From Candidatus Aminicenantota bacterium (GTDB taxonomy: Bacteria > Acidobacteriota > Aminicenantia > Aminicenantales > Aminicenantaceae): DNA of 64,000 nucleotides. The stretch covers positions 20,642 through 84,641 of the forward strand of contig JAFGMO010000083.1 of NCBI GenBank assembly GCA_016927475.1, given 5' to 3'. Positions 60,386 to 64,000 of the stretch are shown piece by piece (positions within the stretch are counted from its first letter, which is position 1; each line of letters starts with the position of its first letter). A program made the position numbers and the translations under genes. The notes below the pieces were generated by a model that searched no databases, was not told where the DNA came from, and was given only the letters and a program-made list of their open reading frames with translations.

Positions 60386-61078
60386 TTATGCATGGATAAA
60401 ATCGATAACGGATTCAAAAATTACCCTTCCGTCCTCGCTGCTTAAGATTTGTTCCGAGCACCGTTCAGGGTGGGGCATCAATCCCATGACGTTTCCTTTT
60501 TTATTGATCAACCCGGCGATGCTTTCCGCGGATCCGTTGACATTATTGTCTTCCGAAACAAGACCATTCGCATCACAATATCGCAGGATGACTCTGTTTT
60601 CCTTTCTCAGTTCATCCAGAATGCCGGGATCGGCGTAATAATTACCGTCGAAATGAGCGATTGGCATTCTTAAAATCTGTCCGATTTTCGCCTTCCTGGT
60701 GAAGGCTGTTTTGTTATCCTCTAATCTGAGATGAACAAACTGGCAGAGGAACTTAAGGTTTTTGTTCCGCAGCATGGCCCCGGGAAGCAGTCCCAATTCC
60801 AGAAGAACCTGAAAGCCGTTGCAGATACCTAAAACCAGCCCGCCTTTATCCGCGTATTCACCGACTTCGTTCATTAAAGGTGAAAATTTGCCGATGGCTC
60901 CGGGTCTGAGGTAATCGCCGTAGGAAAAACCGCCGGGAAGAATGACACAGTCAACGTCCTGAAGGTCGTGAGATTTGTGCCATAGATAGACGGTTTTATG
61001 GCCGAGGACATGATTGCAGACGTGAAAAGTATCCCGGTCACAATTGGAGCCCGGAAAAACGACGATACCGAATTTCAA
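60386..61078 (-). CDS. purQ: phosphoribosylformylglycinamidine synthase, glutaminase subunit
   Basis: A 230-residue class I glutamine amidotransferase. The nucleophile Cys is in G-I-C-N-G-F-Q-V-L (about 87), and the His and Glu are in M-P-H-P-E-R near the C-terminus. F-P-G-S-N-C-D-R-D at the start is PurQ-specific. It releases ammonia for PurL within the PurLQS complex. Confidence 0.96.
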   Translation of the reverse strand: MKFGIVVFPGSNCDRDTFHVCNHVLGHKTVYLWHKSHDLQDVDCVILPGGFSYGDYLRPGAIGKFSPLMNEVGEYADKGGLVLGICNGFQVLLELGLLPGAMLRNKNLKFLCQFVHLRLEDNKTAFTRKAKIGQILRMPIAHFDGNYYADPGILDELRKENRVILRYCDANGLVSEDNNVNGSAESIAGLINKKGNVMGLMPHPERCSEQILSSEDGRVIFESVIDFIHA

Positions 61079-61133
61079 TCTTTTCTTTCCTTTTCAGTTT
61101 CCAGTTTGAAAGGACAAGCCGGCCTGTTCCTGT

Positions 61134-61379
61134 TTACCCGTCGAGGCGCTCCCATGTAAATTTTTCAATGATGGGATTGGTCAGAACCTTGTCCGATATT
61201 TCGGGGATGATTTTTTCCAGTTCCTTCTCGGATATACCGTCGAGATCGATCTCAAAAAGCTTGCCTTGCCGTACATTCTTGATGAAATCATATCCCAGGG
61301 TATGAAGGGCGTGTTTGACTGTTTGGCCCTGGGGATCGAGAACGCTTTCTTTGAAAGAAACGAGGATTCTAACTTTCAT
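61134..61379 (-). CDS. purS: phosphoribosylformylglycinamidine synthase, PurS subunit
   Basis: An 81-residue small subunit that bridges PurQ and PurL. The sequence V-L-D-P-Q-G-Q-T-V-K-H-A-L near the start and I-S-D-K-V-L-T-N-P-I-I-E at the end are PurS signatures. Its ATG lies 11 bases inside the end of purB, which couples the two genes. Confidence 0.94.
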   Translation of the reverse strand: MKVRILVSFKESVLDPQGQTVKHALHTLGYDFIKNVRQGKLFEIDLDGISEKELEKIIPEISDKVLTNPIIEKFTWERLDG

Positions 61380-62670
61380 CGGAGAACACTCCGTCGAATA
61401 TAAAATTGATATGTTCCAGGTAGGGAACCATCGAAAAACAGGACTCGATTTCTTTGTTGTCCAGTACTTTGGTTATCTCTTTATCCTTTTTCAGAAGCTC
61501 CTTGAAGTCCTTCCCTTCCCTCCAGGCCTGCATGCTGTTCCGCTGGACGAGCTGGTATGCTTCCTCCCGGCTGAGTCCTTTTCCGGTTAAAGCCAGAAGA
61601 ACCATTTGTGAAAAAACAAGACCTCGTGTGGTCTGAATATTGCTTGACATGTTTTCCGGATAGACCTTCCAGTTTTGGATAAGGTCGGACATCTCAGCAA
61701 GAAGGTAGTCGGTCAGAATAAAGGAATCGGGAAAGATAATCCGCTCGGCCGATGAATGGGATATGTCACGTTCGTGCCAGAGAGGGATATTCTCCAGGGC
61801 CGTCTGAAGGTTGGCCCTGACAATCCTGGCCAGTCCCGAAATCCTTTCCGCCCGGACCGGATTTTTCTTGTGGGGCATGGATGAGGAACCTTTTTGTCCC
61901 TTGGTGAAGGGTTCCTCAAGCTCGAGGACTTCCGTTTTCTGCAGGTGCCTGATCTCCTGGGCGAACTTATCGAGGGAAGCGGTCAGAAGGGCCAGCACGG
62001 CGATAACCTCAGCATGCCTGTCCCGCTGAAGAACCTGGGTGGAAACTTTGGCCGGAGTCAGGCCGAGTTTTTTCAGGGCTGTTTTCTCAATGCGGGGATC
62101 GAGGTGGATATAGGTTCCCACCGAACCGGAGATGCGTCCGCAGCTTATGGTTTCCAGGGCGGAATCCATCCTTTTTAAATGGCGCTTTATCTCTTCATAC
62201 CAGACAAGGAGCTTGACACCGAAGGTGATCGGTTCGGCATGAACCCCGTGGGTCCGGCCGATCATGAGGGTGTTTTTATGCTTGAGCGCCTCTTTTCCGA
62301 TGATGTCCTTTAAGGCGGCCGTGTTGTTTTGGACATCCACCAGGGATTCTTTGATAAGCAGGGAAAGGGCGGTGTCCACCACATCGTAAGAGGTTAAGCC
62401 GAGATGAATGTAGCGCGAATCCTGTCCGACGTTTTCGGCCACGGAGCTTAAAAAAGCGATAACGTCGTGTTTGACCACGCTTTCGATCTCGAGAATACGG
62501 TCGACCGAAAAACCGGCTTTTTGTTTGATCCGCTTCAATGATGCCGCCGGAATCCGGCCCAGCTTGTGCCAGGCTTCGCAGACAGCCAGCTCAACGTCCA
62601 GCCATTTTTGGTATTTGTTCTCTTCCGCCCAGATCTTTTTCATCCCGGGACGCGAGTAGCGGTCGATCAT
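61369..62670 (-). CDS. purB: adenylosuccinate lyase
   Basis: 433 residues from ATG 62670 (AGGAGG 8 bases before). Splits adenylosuccinate and SAICAR with loss of fumarate. The fumarase-superfamily signature G-S-S-S-M-P-H-K-K-N-P is present, along with the H-L-G-L-T-S-Y-D-V-V-D and G-R-T-H-G-V-H-A-E-P segments. First gene of the purB-purS-purQ-purL operon, behind a strong promoter with a built-in palindrome. Confidence 0.96.
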   Translation of the reverse strand: MIDRYSRPGMKKIWAEENKYQKWLDVELAVCEAWHKLGRIPAASLKRIKQKAGFSVDRILEIESVVKHDVIAFLSSVAENVGQDSRYIHLGLTSYDVVDTALSLLIKESLVDVQNNTAALKDIIGKEALKHKNTLMIGRTHGVHAEPITFGVKLLVWYEEIKRHLKRMDSALETISCGRISGSVGTYIHLDPRIEKTALKKLGLTPAKVSTQVLQRDRHAEVIAVLALLTASLDKFAQEIRHLQKTEVLELEEPFTKGQKGSSSMPHKKNPVRAERISGLARIVRANLQTALENIPLWHERDISHSSAERIIFPDSFILTDYLLAEMSDLIQNWKVYPENMSSNIQTTRGLVFSQMVLLALTGKGLSREEAYQLVQRNSMQAWREGKDFKELLKKDKEITKVLDNKEIESCFSMVPYLEHINFIFDGVFSDES

Positions 62671-62699
62671 GAGATTATACCCTCCTGAAAGGATTCCAA

Positions 62700-62728
62700 A
62701 TTTTAACAGCAACCCCTGGGGTTGTCAA
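62700..62728 (-). promoter_or_regulatory. promoter of the pur operon with overlapping palindrome
   Basis: On the minus strand: a perfect TTGACA (62728-62723), 17 bases, TAAAAT (62705-62700). The spacer and the edge of the -35 box contain a perfect 15-base palindrome, CAACCCC-x-GGGGTTG (62710-62724). A protein bound there would block RNA polymerase, so it may be the purine repressor site of this organism. Confidence 0.7.
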
Positions 62729-62810
62729 TGTTGCTGACAAAACAGAGACAACCAGCCAAAGGTAGTCTGGCTTATCCAGTTTGATTTATATATCAGATGA
62801 CAGTCAATTT

Positions 62811-63083
62811 TTATGATTTTAACAAGGTCCATATACCGATCATAATAAATCCGATACCGGCGGCCCATGAAAGATATTTGGGATCGATATGTTTGGATAT
62901 AACGTTTCCGAGCAGAACAGCGACGGCCGAAGCCGTGACCAATGCCAGGGCCGCGGCGAAAAAAACAACCCATTTCGATTTTGACGTATCCGTGGAAAAA
63001 AGCAAGGTGGCAAGCTGGGTTTTGTCCCCCAGTTCAGCGAGCAAAATCGTTGCAAATACCGTAAAAAATAATTTTATTTTCAT
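62811..63083 (-). CDS. Gdt1/TMEM165-family half-size transporter
   Basis: A 90-residue membrane protein with three hydrophobic helices (about 1-20, 38-60, 70-88) and one copy of the family motif E-L-G-D-K-T-Q in the first helix. Eukaryotic Gdt1 has two such halves; bacterial members are often short, acting as dimers, and move Mn or Ca. No second half is adjacent. The protein ends at the edge of the purB upstream region. Confidence 0.85.
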   Translation of the reverse strand: MKIKLFFTVFATILLAELGDKTQLATLLFSTDTSKSKWVVFFAAALALVTASAVAVLLGNVISKHIDPKYLSWAAGIGFIMIGIWTLLKS

Positions 63084-63287
63084 TATGCCCTCATTGATTT
63101 TTTTTGTGAATAATGGGAAAAAATTACCACAAACGACAGAAAATATCTAGGACAACTGACCTGGAATGGAAATAAAAAAGCCACCTGATCAAAAAAAGTT
63201 TTTCTCCGTGAATGTGAATTTATCAACCTTGAAATTCCGCATCCTTTTTATAAATAATTTAGACGATAATTATTTTAAAATAGTATC

Positions 63288-63316
63288 TTGACAAGTAGTT
63301 GCTTTTATACTAGTAT
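63288..63316 (+). promoter_or_regulatory. promoter of the tRNA-tuf operon
   Basis: A perfect TTGACA (63288-63293), 17 bases, TAGTAT (63311-63316), in an AT-rich region that could serve as an UP element (63255-63285). A leader of about 130 bases with no gene precedes the first tRNA. The rest of the 366-base gap 63084-63449 shows nothing else. Confidence 0.65.
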
Positions 63317-63449
63317 TTGGCATGTCGTTTCTTACTTTTTATTTTCACCAGCAGGTTAAAACTTTTTAGAGATTATCAAATCGGAAATCTTTTTTTGCAT
63401 ACAATCACCCTAAATTTCCAATGATTTGAGCCTGTTGAGTGAGAATTAT

Positions 63450-63522
63450 GCCAGCGTAGCTCAGCCGGTAGAGCAGCTGATTTGTAATCAGCGGGTCGGG
63501 GGTTCGAATCCCTTCGCTGGCT
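63450..63522 (+). tRNA. tRNA-Thr (TGT)
   Basis: 73 bases. The acceptor stem GCCAGCG pairs with CGCTGGC. The anticodon stem GCTGA/TCAGC encloses the loop TTTGTAA, anticodon TGT. The T-loop is GGTTCGAATCC. CCA is not encoded. Confidence 0.95.
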
Positions 63523-63633
63523 TTGAACGAATAAAGGTTGGTCGGACGGAGATATCAGGCCGGAAAGAGGAGCGGTAATCGGAAGTTCGACCTCGGAGCA
63601 AAAAGTCACAAATACCGGATTTTGAAATGAAGT

Positions 63634-63716
63634 GGGTAGGTACCAAAGTGGCCAAATGGGGCGGGCTGTAAACCCGCTGCGGAAACGCTTCGGAGGTTCG
63701 AATCCTCCCCTGCCCA
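63634..63716 (+). tRNA. tRNA-Tyr (GTA)
   Basis: 83 bases with a long variable arm, as expected for tRNA-Tyr. GGGTAGG pairs with CCTGCCC (one G-T). The anticodon stem GCGGG/CCCGC encloses CTGTAAA, anticodon GTA. Confidence 0.95.
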
Positions 63717-63722
63717 TTTTTA

Positions 63723-63795
63723 GCGGGAATAGCTCAGTTGGTAGAGCATCGGCCTTCCAAGCCGTTTGTCGCGGGTTCGAGTCCCGTTTCCCGCT
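63723..63795 (+). tRNA. tRNA-Gly (TCC)
   Basis: 73 bases. GCGGGAA pairs with TTCCCGC. The anticodon loop is CTTCCAA, anticodon TCC. One anticodon-stem end pair (T-T) is mismatched. Confidence 0.95.
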
Positions 63796-63814
63796 TTTAT
63801 TTGATGGTTTGAAT

Positions 63815-63887
63815 GCCCACGTAGCTCAGCCGGTAGAGCACGTCCTTGGTAAGGACGGGGTCACCAGTTCAAATCTGGTCGTGGGCT
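63815..63887 (+). tRNA. tRNA-Thr (GGT)
   Basis: 73 bases. GCCCACG pairs with CGTGGGC. The anticodon stem CGTCC/GGACG encloses TTGGTAA, anticodon GGT. The four-tRNA order Thr-Tyr-Gly-Thr before tuf is the same as in the thrU-tyrU-glyT-thrT-tufB operon of E. coli. Confidence 0.95.
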
Positions 63888-63932
63888 TTTGCGAATATAC
63901 GGGAAAGCCATTCAAGAGAGGAGGTTTAGGAG

Positions 63933-64000
63933 ATGGCGAAGAAAAAGTTTGAAAGGACGAAGCCGCATTTAAACATAGGGACGATAGGCCACGTGGATCA
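63933..64000 (+). CDS. tuf: elongation factor Tu, N-terminal part
   Basis: Only the first 22 codons are in the window. They read M-A-K-K-K-F-E-R-T-K-P-H-L-N-I, then G-T-I-G-H-V-D-H, which is the EF-Tu start and the beginning of its G1 loop. A GGAGG (63920-63924) and a second AGGAG (63928-63932) precede the ATG. Confidence 0.95.
   Translation, partial: MAKKKFERTKPHLNIGTIGHVD

Noticed and set aside
62751..62773. Terminator after the Gdt1-like gene
   Set aside because: The stem AGCCA/TGGCT is only five pairs and no clear T-run follows on the minus strand.
1..64000. Insertion sequence, prophage or CRISPR-Cas system
   Set aside because: No transposase, integrase, phage structural gene, Cas gene or regular short repeat-spacer array was seen on either strand.

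Overview
The window reads as a chromosomal segment of an anaerobic, Gram-negative, didermic bacterium. Outer-membrane biology is plain: two TonB-dependent receptors, several secreted beta-barrels and a porin-like protein. An oxygen-avoiding lifestyle is suggested by rubredoxin, a rubredoxin reductase-like flavoprotein, two desulforedoxin-type proteins, a ferritin-like protein, rubrerythrin, ThyX, an archaeal-type class I aldolase and AmrS. This mix, together with an FtsX-type permease and a CFI-box-CTERM protein, is what I would expect from Candidatus Aminicenantes (OP8) or a relative. That assignment is inference, with no marker gene search behind it. No transposase, phage gene or CRISPR array was seen.

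Layout. 1-5090: end of an unknown protein, mutM, then a redox-defence cluster (desulforedoxin-like, ferritin-like, rubredoxin, flavoprotein reductase) ending in a porin. 5281-9143: fba (reverse), then purA-alr. 9221-15713: a histone-H1-like protein carrying a desulforedoxin domain, a sigma-54 activator, and an operon behind a good sigma-54 promoter that encodes Fe-S assembly proteins (NifU-C, a NifS/IscS that lacks its PLP lysine, an IscU with zinc ribbons), a STAS protein, NadA and rubrerythrin. 15853-24187: site-2 protease, nth, VOC protein, amrS, a membrane protein and a 1408-residue TPR protein. 24208-32613 (reverse): an ECF sigma factor, a membrane anti-sigma-like protein, a caspase fused to an outer-membrane barrel, a TonB receptor, an S10 peptidase and a stand-alone barrel of the same family. 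33236-35152 (reverse): a seven-repeat propeller-like surface protein.

35460-50599: archease-rtcB, a GxGYxYP protein, an FtsX-type permease, an SDR, small secreted proteins, an ABC-2 exporter, an arginine-deiminase-fold enzyme, an arylsulfotransferase-like lipoprotein, a NUDIX protein and a TetR regulator. 50800-56504: second TonB receptor, a tandem ThyX, tyrS and trmL. 56501-62670 (reverse): purB-purS-purQ-purL, a barrel gene and purN. 62811-64000: a Gdt1 half-protein, then tRNA-Thr, -Tyr, -Gly, -Thr and the start of tuf.

The two most system-like regions are these. First, the caspase-barrel operon: sigma and anti-sigma genes overlap with a periplasmic caspase and sit beside envelope import and proteolysis genes. 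Second, the sigma-54-controlled Fe-S operon, whose cysteine-desulfurase homologue looks unable to bind PLP. Three kinds of non-coding elements with inverted-repeat ends lie between genes. One of them occurs twice, in opposite orientation, with compensating base changes in its ends.
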